Assembly: GCA_015680685.1 (NCBI GenBank)
Contig: MNCI01022583.1
Location: forward strand, 404,001-468,000
DNA: 64,000 nt
Direction: 5' to 3'
DNA from: Gnetum montanum
Taxonomy: Eukaryota > Streptophyta > Gnetopsida > Gnetales > Gnetaceae
Numbering within the stretch: position 1 is the first letter of the stretch; each line of letters starts with the position of its first letter. The position numbers and the translations under genes were made by a program. The notes beneath the pieces were generated by a model. That model was not told the DNA's origin and ran no database searches. It saw nothing but the letters and a program-made list of their open reading frames with translations. This document shows positions 11,479-23,469 of this stretch, piece by piece.

Positions 11479-12349
11479 GTCTTAGCAAATTCATAGAGAG
11501 AGATATATATATGTAATAGAATTTAATTAATTTTTTAAATTTTTTCTATTATCATCATCAATTTTCTTTTTAAGTTATCCATTATCATCATCAAGGAAAT
11601 TATTTTAAAAGTTATGTTGTTAAAATAGTATTTGAAATATTTTAATCATATCAAAATTGGCAAACCTCAATCTCATGTGGAACCAACATGGGCATGTCGT
11701 GGCCCAACAACCTTGGCAAGTCATGCTAGCACTACATCCATCACGTTATGGGATCTACTATGGCTACCAAAGTTGCTACAGTGGATGGTCTTGCAACATC
11801 TCGATATCTATAGTAACAACATGCTGAAAATTGTACATGTCACTCTTGGATGTGAGTTAACACATTTGGTAGTACTCAAAATTGATGTAACCAAGTGTGC
11901 TAGTAGTAGCAGTGATGATGATCTCCTTCACAGTAGAAGGCCAAAGTTGAAGATGTGGGTCCTCTTCATAGCATAAGGTCAAAGTCAAAGATGTGGGCAT
12001 TCCAGGCAACATTGAGGAGTATGTTTGAGGACTTTATACCACTTGAGTTTTCTATTTATTTTATTTTTTGTTTCTTTTCATTGTTTTCAATATGGAAAAG
12101 ACAAGTTTTTCGATGGAAAAGTTTAAGATTCAATACAATGAAATTTGATTTTCACATATCCCATGGAAAAATAAAGATTATAAATGTAATTCAAATATGG
12201 CTTTAGATAGATGTAACGAGGCATTCAAATTAGTGATTTTTTATATTTTTGTGGGTTTTCATGGATTTGTCTTAGGTGGGGTAGTGAAATATATATTTTA
12301 GGATATATAGTAAAAATCATTGAGTTATTTCCCCCCTCACTATCATTCT
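11479..12349 (+). other. Unrecognised region with a 114-codon frame
   Basis: A plus-strand frame at 11632-11976 has somewhat more balanced composition than its surroundings and ends in a Ser/Asp-rich stretch, but matches no family I know. The phrase around 11770 (GTTGCTACAGTGGATGGTCTTG) recurs loosely near 15178, hinting at a dispersed old repeat. Treat it as non-genic unless a homologue is found. Confidence 0.3.
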
Positions 12350-13071
12350 TCGAGGATCTCATGTTTTCAAAAGCATCTGGAGGGCCTAGAAAATTCTACA
12401 CAGTTACATCAACTGGACTAACGTCAAGATCAACCCTACTATCCTCTCTAGATTTTGTCTGTGGTGGTTACCTCTATCACTTGCTCCCCTTGCCATCACA
12501 AAGGCTAAGGTGGCTACCTCATGGTTTTGGAAAGGTGTCATCTCCTTGAATTGTCTTAGGCTAGCTAGTCGTTGGATTTCATGGGTTGAGCTTAGAAATT
12601 TGTATGGGGATTCAGTTGCAATGAACCATTGCCTAGTCTAGATCTACTCCTTTCTCCACGGTCATTAGCACATTGATGTTACAGTGCAAAGCCCTTTTCA
12701 AGGCCTTCAATGGCTAAATGGGGTTAAACTTTTACCCTACCGTCCATCTATCCCCTTTCATCTTATGCATGACCCATCCGAGGTAATTCAATGCTGCAAT
12801 AAGCATTAGCACAAACACGAGTCAGTATCATTTTTGATCCCTCTCTTCCAAAATATTTGGCACCTTCCGGCGCTCCCAAAAAATTAAACAATTCCTCTGG
12901 TATCTCCTCCACCATGGTCTACCTATTGGTAAACGGTTAGAATATCTAGGAATTCCCAATCCCAATTTCCCTCTCTGTGGTGGACAAGATGACTTTGTCC
13001 ATGTGTTTTGGCATTGTCCCTTTGCTCAACATGTGTGGGAGTGGGCTTCCATAGTTTTTCCTTCATACAAG
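12350..13071 (+). pseudogene. LINE (non-LTR retrotransposon) 3' ORF2 fragment
   Basis: The final part, about 12860-13071, reads KQFLWYLLHHGLPIGKRLEY then NPNFPLCGGQDD and HVFWHCPFAQHVWEWA. This is the zf-RVT domain at the C terminus of plant LINE ORF2: a C-x2-C followed by H-x-F-x2-C and PFA..VW. Upstream, in other frames, SRWISWVELRNLYGDS resembles the preceding segment of LINE ORF2. Several stops and frame changes make it non-functional. The sequence is cut by the gap at 13072. The AT-rich sequence at 13270-13300 might be the LINE 3' tail. Confidence 0.75.
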
Positions 13072-13160
13072 NNNNNNNNNNNNNNNNNNNNNNNNNNNNN
13101 NNNNNNNNNNNNNNNNNNNNNNNNNNNNNNNNNNNNNNNNNNNNNNNNNNNNNNNNNNNN
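13072..13160. other. Assembly gap of 89 N
   Basis: A run of undetermined bases. It lies directly against an unusual CpG-rich palindrome at 13161, so the missing sequence may be a hard-to-sequence hairpin or short satellite. Confidence 0.99.
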
Positions 13161-13186
13161 CGCGATATCGCGTACGCGATATCGCG
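13161..13186. repeat. CpG-rich perfect palindrome at gap edge
   Basis: CGCGATATCGCG occurs twice, separated by TA, forming a 26-bp perfect palindrome. Each half is itself palindromic, so it could equally be two units of a 14-bp tandem repeat continuing into the gap. It contrasts sharply with the CpG-poor surroundings. Confidence 0.85.
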
Positions 13187-16100
13187 GCCTAGTGTAAACC
13201 GCGTCTCATCATCGAGTTTCATGCATAGTGCTCTCAGCTTCCCCTTCCCCTATGACCTGTTCAGGTTACTGTAACTGATACACTATTAATATCAATAGAA
13301 CTTCTTTTTGGGGTCTGACACCCCCCCAAATTAGAATTTTATAATGTAGTATTATTCAACATGTACCCTTTAACTTGGAGTTTTAAAATAAAGAATTAGG
13401 CTAACACCTCATTACTTTGAAGATGTTTTAAGTCATAAAGTTTCCCAATGCAAAAGGCCTATAGCAAAGCTACTAAAGGAACATGGATAAAAGATTCATA
13501 TTCATATGAATACTTATATAAGAGATTTCATGAATGACTTTAACCAACCTAGAAATTATGCAAGGATCTTAACAATGAAATATGAAGGTGCTTGAAATGT
13601 AAATGATATGTGAATGGTACAATTAAATGAGTTATTTCTTATTAGTGTAATGGAAGTTTCTAGGCTAGGTGCATTTGAGAATTTTTATTTTAAATAAGTT
13701 ATTTTTGCGTTCACCCTCAAGAACAAATGGAGTGAATGAGAACATATTTTTTTAGTGTTTCAAACTCTAAAATTTATATGTATCAACTTTACCTTGTTAA
13801 AATAATAAAAGAGTAAAGATGGTTATTTTGTTATATAATTTTTTAAAACATCATCATATTAACTATATGTGCTAGATCGTACTTATAGTCAAGTTGATTA
13901 CATATAAAGGATATATAAGTAAGAGGTTTCTTATTCAATTTGTTCTTAAGTTATTGTTATATTATGTTTTTCCTATGGGTTTTTCTCAGCAAACCTAGTT
14001 TCTCTAGAATTTCCTTATGCAAGATTCTAAGTTACTTCTTACTTCTTTAGTTAATGCTGAAATATATATGCAAACATTTCTATGGATTCTCAAAATGAAA
14101 ATTTAGAGGCTAGGAGGGGAGGTGGGGAATCTATAGATTATGTCTAAGGTAGATGACATTTTTAAATTGATTTCCATTTCTTTATCAAAATTTAAGGGAA
14201 ATATTTATAGTAATGTATCTTTGAAGCATGCTAGTTACGAACAGTGATATTATGATGGAGGACCATGCAACCAAACACATGGGCAAAGTTAGCAAGGGGT
14301 TAGTGGTTATGCATCGGTGCATACATGACGTACTACACCTATTAACAATCATGGCTAATAGCGACAGCGTCACATTGAACAAGCTATAGTTCACCACCAA
14401 CATGGCTATGCCCTTGGCCTACATGCCTATCTTAGGCAACAACTCCTTCATGACGCTGAACATGACCACATCTACCTTTTTCCATGCCTTCATCATGTAA
14501 TCAGTACATGTAACACCACCTCTAACAATGCCATGTCATTGCCAAGGCAAGAGCGTTCTAGGATCATATGCTAGAATCTTAGGCTATCCTCCATAAACAC
14601 ACTCATCCAGCATAAGTAGTCCATGGAAAGCTACCTGGGGCACCACTATGCCAACAAAGGATTATCGTCCTACTATAATCATCTTTTCTCAATATTTTGA
14701 TTTTTTGGCAACCATGTTTCAACATATTTTTTGTTGGTCCTAGTCCTAAAATTGACTTTTGCAAATACAATATCATCACTACATCACTCTATGGCCAAAA
14801 AAATGTTTGTAATATGAGTAGGTAAATAACAAGAGAAGTGATAACAATGTTAATTTTATAGATGTAAAATGCATAACTTTATATTTAGAAAAATTTAACT
14901 TGAATAAATGACTTTTGCTATCATACACCTAAATCTTGTTGAATTTCTTATCACTCTCACAAGCATCACATCGATTCTCATTTTTGAAATCATCTTCTAT
15001 CCTCTTTACTCATAGATTTTGGATTTCTACTCTCTATGATACATGGTTATCCTAGGCCATGTTCACATTCATGTCCAAGGACACTACCATGACCTCCAAG
15101 GCCTCAGCAACACCCATGCCTATGCCCAAGAACACTCCCAAGACTTCCAAGAATCACATTAGTTACTGTAACAAATGGTTGCTACAGATGATCTTGTACA
15201 GACTCTTCTACAGCTTCAGTTTCAGTAAATAATAATTGTAGGATCCATCTTGAGAAAAATATTGTAATTAATCTTCTAGAGCTAGATTATGTTTTGGAGC
15301 TACAATCATCAGAAAGATTTTGATGAAGAAAGAGAAATTGTGTTATATAGTGGAAGAAAAGGTAGGAATGGAGGTAGTTATGATAATTTGAAGTTTAATT
15401 AGCATAAGAAATAAAAATAGAAAGAAACAAAGTATCAGATTAGAAATTTCCATTTTGTTAATTAGTAATTGACATAAGGAATGAAGAAACTAAATTATAA
15501 TTTTGCTATGTATAAAGGAAAAGCAACTAAATTTACTATTTCATTTTCTATATAATGAGAAGAACCAAATTATAAGTTTTTATTTCATAGTTTTAAAATT
15601 AGCGAATTAAAACCTAGATATAGTCAAAGATGTATATAGAAGTTTCCATTAACCATGCTATTCATTTCACAATCTATGGACTTTAGAAATAGGTGGATTT
15701 TTCCAAAGCATTTTTTCCAAACCTTTGGTTTTTGTTATGCCTTGTTTCAACTTCTGCTATACTGTATTGCAATGTTAAATTATAATTTATCATTGAAAAG
15801 GTGTTTAGAATGTGGGTTATTTATTTTTACTATACTTTGTCTCATCTAAGAAAAATAAATTTACCTCAAAAACTTTAACTTAACTTAGAAAATTCAATTT
15901 GCATCATTACATGAGATATGAATAGTTTGTAACATCACCTATCAATGGACTTAACATAAGGATCCCAACATGTTTTCTTAATTCTCTTAAATTTAACTTT
16001 AGTTAAATAATTTCAAGAAATATAATCATGAATTTCCTTTCAAATAGTCAATGGAAGTAATCATCAATATCCATTCAAATAGTCATTGAAAGAAAAATTC

Positions 16101-16826
16101 ATTAGCTATAAATAGTATAATATGATAAGCAATGCAATATTCCATGCACTTCATCACATGATGAAGGGCAATCCCACTAAAATAATAAAGGCTAAGTGCC
16201 CAATAATTGACATCATATGCTTAAGTTGTGGTTTTTTTTATGCTTTCTTTCTTGTTTGTTTAGTTAGATGTTGCAAACAAACAATATTTTGCACCTACAC
16301 TTTAATGTTATCAATGATACCAAATGGGTGTACAAAAACATCAATTCATTACACCTTGTCAGCTAATGATAACAACATTATAGCACTTTACTGCAACAAA
16401 ATATATAATTTATGCAATCACTTTTTGCATGCCAATATCTTTGTATCTTGAAACATCTAGTTTCCCCTATTCATGCACTATTCTTTTACTCCAAAACTAA
16501 ATTGTAAGTACCCATCATCACAACAAATCAACAACTGAATCTTCAAAATTTTTTGGCAAGATCTTGGACCCACATTTATTGCAAAGCAATCACATGTTCT
16601 TTTTATGAGTTTTAAAGCTAAAAATGACAAACACACTTACTAAGAGGATAATGTAGTAAAAGACTAAAATGACAAAAATGTAGATAGGATAAGAGAGAAT
16701 GTAGCAAGCATCCATCCAAAGAGACTGAAGATGTATGGAACACCCAAAACTCATGTTCCAACCAAACATCCAATAGCATTTGCAAAAGCTTACAACACAC
16801 CAAACTCTCCTCTCCTTTTTGGTGGG
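13187..16826. other. AT-rich intergenic region, no gene supported
   Basis: 13187-13330 is a more GC-balanced tail after the gap, possibly LINE 3' sequence. 14230-14650 and 15040-15200 are less AT-rich and may be remains of coding sequence, but stops interrupt every frame and I recognise no motif. A 109-codon plus-strand frame at 16122-16451 is Cys/Ile-rich without family features. The rest is low complexity. Confidence 0.4.
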
Positions 16827-18386
16827 TGTTGATGCTAGAAATCTCGTTGCTAGAATGGAAAAATCAAAAGATAGGGCCTTCGAAAAATGGAATTCAGGGT
16901 GCCTTGGACAATCTTGCTGATCACCCAGGGACTTAGAAAAATGTAAATAGAAATGGCTATGGAAACATGGACGTGTTCATATATGAAATCAAGAATAAAA
17001 GCAAAAATGTAGATGAATCTAGCCTAACAGAAATGGAAACAAAATTATAGTTATATAAATAGATGCAAAAATGAAATGGAAACAAAAAATTTGCATAGCA
17101 TGAACAATCAAATTTATATAAAATTATAAAAAGGAGTGGATTCACAGTGTACAAGTATATGCCCAAGGGCATAGGAAGTTGTTCGTTGAAGCTAGAAGTT
17201 TGTTGGAGAAGGCTACCTCCACAATCCTTTCTCTCCCCAACTTCGATTTTCTACAACTTTCTGTTGATTTTCACCAGATCTACAAAATGGGAATGGGATT
17301 GGTGTTGCATGTTTGGAGTAATGGAAACCACATGGGGGTCTCTGTGCCTAGCATAGTCCCAATTTCTACTACCAAATGGTACTACCATATGAGGTTGTAA
17401 TGGTTGTAATGGATTGTGAAGGCTGAAGATGAGAAATGGTATTATTGCAAAAATGATTTTACAAATGCCAAAGTGCTTGAAATTGCTATATAGGATGCGA
17501 AAACACCAAAGTTTAGAATTGCCAAAATTTGAAACCTAAAAATGGTGTTAACATTTGGTTTTCATAGGGTTATGTTTGCCATTTTTGGGTCTATTTTTCA
17601 CTATCATTAGTTGCTAAAAAATTTTCATTCATTGAGAATTTACAATGGTTATTTCTATCAACATAGTCCATTGACTATTGTCAACATAGTTCACTAACTA
17701 CTATTAGCTTACTCTATTCAACATAGTCTGTTGGCTACTATCAACATAGCTGCCATTTGTGGTAAGTTTGGAATGGACTACATCCACAAAGCCCATCCAT
17801 TTACTATAAATAGAAAAGAGGTTTTTGGGACTATGCTGGAGGTGCTGGAAAATGGGGCAAGGATTGGGAACAAGAAAGGTGGATGGAAACTATAGAACTA
17901 GTGGATCCCATTGGAAAGTGTTGTGCTTGGTGGTGAATGTTGTCTACACTAGCTATTTTTGACATGGAATGACTATGCTAGGTGTCGTTGAAAAGCTAGA
18001 AAATCCAACGATCCCATCGTTGCACTTTTCCTGGGTCTTGGTGGTGACTACATTGGTTGTAGCTACTATGACCACTAAAAGTGTAGTTCCATTGACTACT
18101 AAAAATGTCTCTAGCATAGTTGGGACTATACCCTTACAAAAAACCATGAAAGTATCATTTTTGGCCATTCCAAAGGGGTTTTTGGCCTTTCCAAGCCTAG
18201 ATATGGACATGGGGGACCTATATCTAGTTGGAAAATAAGGAAATAATAACTTTTGGAGCATTTTTTGGCTCCAAAATCTAAAGTATGCAAGATTGTAGCT
18301 CCTAAGCTACATAGCTCACATTTATAATGAGTCCTTGTCCCAAGTTAAGAAATGAAGGTTGAAACATGAAATTTGATGGTGTTTCA
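16827..18386 (-). repeat. 3' LTR of the giant element
   Basis: Clear similarity to the 5' LTR runs from about 17140 (shared AGAAGTTG, GTTGGAGAAGGCTACCTCCA, AATGGGATTGGTGTTGCATG) to GGTGTTTCA at 18386. The minus-strand start is TGAAACACC. The first 300 bp (16827-17140) is A-rich and only loosely alignable; I chose 16827 because TGTTGA gives a CA-ended minus strand and a near-matching flank. Between 17640 and 18120 the LTR carries several GTAG/CTAC words like those of the array at 23.5-27.4 kb. Confidence 0.75.
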
Positions 18387-18405
18387 TTGGCCCCTCTTTA
18401 TTGAT
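18387..18405 (-). promoter_or_regulatory. Polypurine tract of the giant element
   Basis: On the minus strand AAAGAGGGGCC lies directly 5' of the LTR start TGAAACACC. This is the expected place of the plus-strand DNA primer and sets the inner edge of the 3' LTR at 18386. Confidence 0.7.
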
Positions 18406-19315
18406 GTCTAGAGGATTAACTTGAGAGACATCATCAAAGAATAAAAAACACCACCACAAGTCCATCACCAACATTCCCTCTCTATGCAGTGGTGTTGAAA
18501 AATACCTAAGAGTGCTTATGATGATAGAAGAAGGTAGAAGGTTATGATAAGGAGATTATAAATAGGTCATTGAGAGATGGTTATAAGGGTTAACAATGCA
18601 TTATCATCAGGGCTATTGCATGGTACCAACATGTTCCATAAGTATTGGTTTCTTGGAAAATGCATTTGAGGGCCAAATCACTTTTCTCCAAGGTTTCTTC
18701 AGCCATTAGGCTTTGAAGTTTCACTAGTCATTCAGCTTCTTCATAGTTTTCTTCCTTCCATTTTTTTTCATGGGGTAAAACCTTCATTGGTTTCATTTCC
18801 AAAGTTAATTTTTGTTAAGTGAGTGATATTACACTCAATGGTCTTAGTAGTTTTTCAATCAAGATAGATGCATTACACTTATTGGACTTAATGGTTTTCC
18901 ACTAAATGAGCTATGTTACATTTAAGTGGACTTGAGAATGTAGCATAATAAAGAGATATCATATGGCCATAGTGCATGAGAAGCGAACAATCAGTTAACA
19001 TTTGCTATCCACAATGAGGAAGGTTATAATTAGGTTATGGGGTTGGGTTCAAGGAGTAGTGTTAAATGGATGGAAAATGATACAAGCACACTTGAAAAAG
19101 TAGGACAAACTCACCAAATCCTACACATCAAGGTCATGTGGTGGCTTGCCACTATAATGAGATACACCCTTGTAATGGTCCAAGGCTTCATCTTGCAAAC
19201 ATAACTCCAAGAAGACCGAAAAACCAAGCAAATAAATCATGTTGTTACAATGAAATGTATATGGCCATGTAGGATAGTGCAATAGATATAGTCATCATAG
19301 GTCTTTGGCATTGCC
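18406..19315 (-). other. 3' untranslated region of the giant element
   Basis: It lies between the minisatellite and the polypurine tract. No coding motif seen. The words ATGGCCATGTA just right of it (19261) also occur beside the second minisatellite (33240), marking the two segments as homologous. Confidence 0.5.
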
Positions 19316-19460
19316 AATTTAAGGCCCTAGCCAGCCATGGTTCTAGTTTAAGGTCTTAGTAGACCAACATGTTGGTTTAAGGCCTTGGTAGGTTGAGGTG
19401 CTAGTTTAAAGCCTCGATAGGATGTGGTGTCAGTTTAAGGCCACAACAGGAAATAGAAAG
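19316..19460. repeat. 29-bp minisatellite, five units
   Basis: The anchor AGTTTAAGGCC (with variants) recurs at 19316, 19345, 19374, 19403 and 19432, a constant step of 29 bp. It sits just downstream of the integrase stop on the minus strand. A second, shorter array of the same unit lies at 33297-33390. Confidence 0.85.
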
Positions 19461-19486
19461 TGGGCTCACTTGTTGGTTGTTGTCAA

Positions 19487-20640
19487 CTACATGTAATATG
19501 GCTTTAGATAGGAGTGGTTAATTGGATTGGCCAACTCATTCCCATCCATGTCTAATTTCCTACATGGTCCACTATCATAGGCCTTGGTGACAAGGAGGGG
19601 CCTTTACCAGTTGGCTGAGAATTTATCCATATGCTCATGGACAGCATTAAGAATTAGGTCATCTTCCTTATTCTTTCACATGATCAAGTTATGTTAGTGT
19701 TGCCATTTTTACCTCTCTTAATATTGTTTGATATGAGCAAGCGCTTACATACGTTGCTCCTCCACTGAGTCCAAGGCTACTATCCATAACTCCTTATTCT
19801 ACTTGTCATTAATGAAGTTAGTTAAGGCTACTTAGAGTGATGACACCTACAATTCAAGAGGTAAAAAAGCTTCAGAACCATAAATGAGGCTATAAGGGGT
19901 TACACCAATTATCAGGTGATAGGTCACTCTATAGGCCCATTATGCATGGATAAGCTGCTCATGCCATTTGTGCTTACTATTGTTGAGCATCTTCTTAAGT
20001 AAGTTGATGATGGCCTTGTTGCTTCCTTCTACTTGTCCATTGGCTTGAGGGTAATAAGAAGATAAAAAAGGATGCTTAATGCCTAGGTTATGATAGAAAT
20101 CTTTTATTTCATGGCTACTATACTATGATCCATTTTTTGTAACTATGGTCATGGGTATGCCAAAAAGGGCTATAATGTTATCCAAGATAAACTTATAGAC
20201 TTGTTCGAATGTCATCTTCCTTAGGGGAATTGCCTCAACCAACTTGGTAAAATATTTGGTTGTGGTGATGGTGAAGTTATGTCCCACCAAACACTTAGGT
20301 GTTATAGGTCTAATGATATCCAACTCCCATCATTGAAACAACCAAGTGATCTGAGTTATGTGCAACTCAATCAATGGCATGTGTATTAGGTTACTATGTC
20401 ATTGGCATGTGTCACATCGCTTAACCTTCTACATGCAGTCACCTTCCATATGGGCCTAGTAGTAGCCTAACTATCTAATGTTAGTGGTCATGGCTCTAGG
20501 TCCTATATGTCCCCCACAAACACCTTCATGAACCTCCTCTATGACTATTCTAGCTTTAGTTTTACCTAAGCACTTTAACAATACATCATTGTAGGATTGT
20601 TGACATAGTGTGTTATCACCTACAATGACATACTGCTTCA
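19487..20640 (-). pseudogene. Ty3 integrase of the giant element, degenerate
   Basis: Integrase would insert the cDNA into nuclear DNA. The core begins near 20330 with MDIIRPITPKCLVGHN, continues to YFTKLVEAIPLRK, then FGIPMTIVTKNGS. The second catalytic Asp expected before NG is replaced by Lys. The third acidic residue survives in YYPQANGQVEGSNK (about 20050). The C-terminal end reads NPINHSYLKPYYM and stops at 19487-19489, as in Tat/Athila integrases. Worn zinc-binding sequence lies upstream to about 20640. A stop follows TKNGS and others are scattered through, so it is dead. It is followed by the 29-bp minisatellite. Confidence 0.85.
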
Positions 20641-20779
20641 ACTATTTATATACAGTGTTCTTTTGAGTAGTAGTCAGGCCTTATGAGGATTCACCATGCA
20701 TAAAGTAAAATGTGATATCACCATACCATTCCCTAGTAGAAGCAATTAGAATGACAGCCACAAAGGTATCCTCAATGTT

Positions 20780-22870
20780 CTACATGATGGGAACAACACA
20801 ACCCACAGTTAAGGTGGGTAACTTACTAAACACATCTAGCATACTATTGAAGGCTAGCATTGTGATGGTGTCGGCTATGGCATTCTTGTTCCAAGGTATG
20901 TGTTGGATGTTTGCATCTATAAATTTTTGTAGTAGTTTCTTCCCTAAGTCACAGTAAGGTTGTAAATGCTTGGCTTTGCATGCATAAAATTCAATTGACC
21001 ACATGTTGTGAATCACCTTTGATTATCAAAGGCTTAATTCCAAGGTCATGAGCTACCATCATTCCTTTGATCAAATCCTCGTATTTTGCTATGTTATTGA
21101 TTCATGGAAACTCAAAACAATAGGCAATGAATAGGATTTCACTTGATGGAAACATTATGATGGCAGCAACATTGGCCCCATGGGAAGTTGAACCTTCATC
21201 CAAGTGCATGACCACCTCCTAAATCTTAGGCATTTAGCTAATAGTGTTAACATGTTCAGTAGGAAACTTGAGGTCTATAGTTGCTTGGTCATCAATAGGC
21301 AAGGTAGTAAGCTATACAATTATAGCTTAACCTTTTGTTGAGGATTGAGAGACATAATAAAGGTTAAACTTTGCTATTATGGCTTTCCATTGAGCTATAC
21401 AACTACTCTCATAAATATTGGTCACTATGGCTCTAAGTATGTTATCTTTGCAAATAACATTGACCTAGCTCCTAAAGAGGTAGTGTCTTCATTTCTTCTG
21501 TGAGAAGACTAGTGCTAGATAATACCTCTGTACTTTAGAATATTGGGTCTCATTGGCAACTAATGCATGGCTAAGGTAGTATATTGGAATTTCTACTCTA
21601 TCATCATGTTTTGGATAGAGTAAAGAGGAAATGGATGTGTTGGAGCTGGTAAGGTAGATATAAAATGGTTTACCCTCTTGTGGAGGATATATTGTTAATA
21701 GTTGCACCAACTCTTGCTTAAGGTTTTCAAAGGTTTCTTGGCAATGAGTTGTCCACTCATAGTGAACTCCTTTCTTAAGAAAGTGTTGTATGGATTGTAA
21801 CTTATCCATAATCCTAGCGATGAACCTACAAATAAACTATAATCTATCTTGTAATCCCTGAAGCTCCTTAAGGCTAGTAGGTGTTGCCAAGTTGGAGATG
21901 GCCTTGACCTTATCAAAATTGACACGTATCCCTGCTTCTGATACTACAAAGCAAAGAATCTCACCTATTTTAACATCGAAGACACACTTCTTAGGATTAA
22001 GTCTAAGTTCAAACTTGAGGCATCATTTAAGCACAAGGTCTAGGTCATTAGCATGATCACTGCCCATTTTAGACTTAATAGCTATATCATCTACATAATC
22101 ATTGAGCAAACCTAGCATGTAACCACTATAGATATAGTTCATGGCTCATTGATAGATTGCTCCTACATTATTAAGGCCAAAAGACATCATGTTATAGCAA
22201 AAGGTACTCCAAGGGATCATGAAGGTTATGCTAAGTTGGTGTTTTGGGTTGATCCTGATCTGATTATATACTAAGAACCCATCCATGAAGGACAATAAGG
22301 CATGTCCAACTATACTATCAATGAGTTAAGGAAAATCATCCTTGATGGTTTCCTTATTTAGGTCTTAGAACTTAATGCAAATACAAGTACTCTCGTTTTT
22401 CTTAGGAACTACCACTATGTTGTACATCCATTCTACATAGTCAACAATCCTAATGAAACCAGCTTGGCATAGCTTTGTGATTTCATCACGAACTACCAAG
22501 GGTAAGTCTAGTCTAATCTTATGCACTTTCTATTTAACTTGTCTAATGTTAGGATCAAGTATGATGTTGTGTTGGACTAGACATGGATCTAAGCCGAGCA
22601 TATCTTCATATGACTAGGAAAAAGCCTTAATGTTCTTTTCTGGAACCTTGGTGATGTCTTGAGCCTACTGAGGTTCCAATAAGGAACTTAGTTTAAGGAT
22701 CTTTCCCTCACCACTATATGTTGTAATAGGAACCTCAACCAAAGAGTCTTTAGTAATGTTTCCACCTCTAGATCAAGGGTTTTAACTAGGTTTTTAAGCC
22801 ACTCTAGTGGTTTTTCACTTGAGGCTATGTGGTTGCCAAGATTCTCAAGCTTAAGATCTAGACAATCAGG
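20780..22870 (-). pseudogene. Ty3 reverse transcriptase-RNase H, degenerate
   Basis: The polymerase active site is YVDD at 22086-22097, within LLNDYVDDIAIKSK. Upstream are VVVPKK (about 22420), DLNK and HALLSFMDGFLVYNQIRINP. Downstream are LRLNPKKCVFDV, the thumb and connection region (HFLKKGVHYEWTTHCQETFE, 21770) and YYLSHALVANETQYSKVQRY (21560). An RNase H segment follows at 21250-20950 with LDEGSTSHGA and IAKYEDLIKGM. The reading begins around 22870; the stretch to the right is not protease. Many stops. In an intact element this polyprotein copies RNA to DNA in the particle. Normally protease would lie directly upstream, but here it is 11 kb away. Confidence 0.9.
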
Positions 22871-23469
22871 ATCGATGCATCATTTAGCTTCACCATGAGG
22901 CCCATTCAAGCTCAAGGGTAAGGCAATTTTCTTCCAGGCATTCATACTTGAATCTTACATGTCAATCATAAGCACATTAAGTGGCATATAGGTTAAAAAT
23001 GAGTAAACCATGCTAAAGTGATATCAAATACTTTGGTCAACATGTAAACATATGTTATTCCACTAACAAGCAAAAATGAAAAAAGATCAACCAAGGCTAT
23101 AGTAGATAAACAATGATCAATGGGATTAAACAAAGGTCATATAAGGTTAATCAAGTAGCATAGGAGAGAAAATAAGGTGAACATGATAAAATAGGAAGTT
23201 ATATGGAGGCTATATAAAGTCAACTGATAAGAAAGAAATTCAACAATGCAAAACAATGCCAAAAACAAGGTCAAATCTATGAGAATGGAATACATTTAAT
23301 AAAAATTGGTTGATACTATTCAAAAAAGATTAGATTCTTCCAATTTTAGGACTTAAAGGGCCATGGTATGGGGCTACAGGGCTATTGGGAGAGCTTGGAA
23401 ATGTGATGACATCATTATAGAGAGGTTTTGAAGAAAAATTGACACCTCTTTTAGTGACTACACTGGATC
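22871..23469 (-). other. Junction between pol and the palindromic array
   Basis: A-rich sequence without coding motifs separates the start of RT from the first array monomer. If the giant element arose by joining two copies, one breakpoint should lie here. Its composition resembles the A-rich inner ends of the LTRs, but I cannot align it convincingly. Confidence 0.4.

Noticed and set aside
12923-13274. Open frames spanning the N run
   Set aside because: The undetermined bases keep the frames open artificially; only the zf-RVT part before the gap is supported.
16122-16451. 109-codon plus-strand frame
   Set aside because: No recognisable motif, AT-driven composition, no supporting context; a chance frame is likely.
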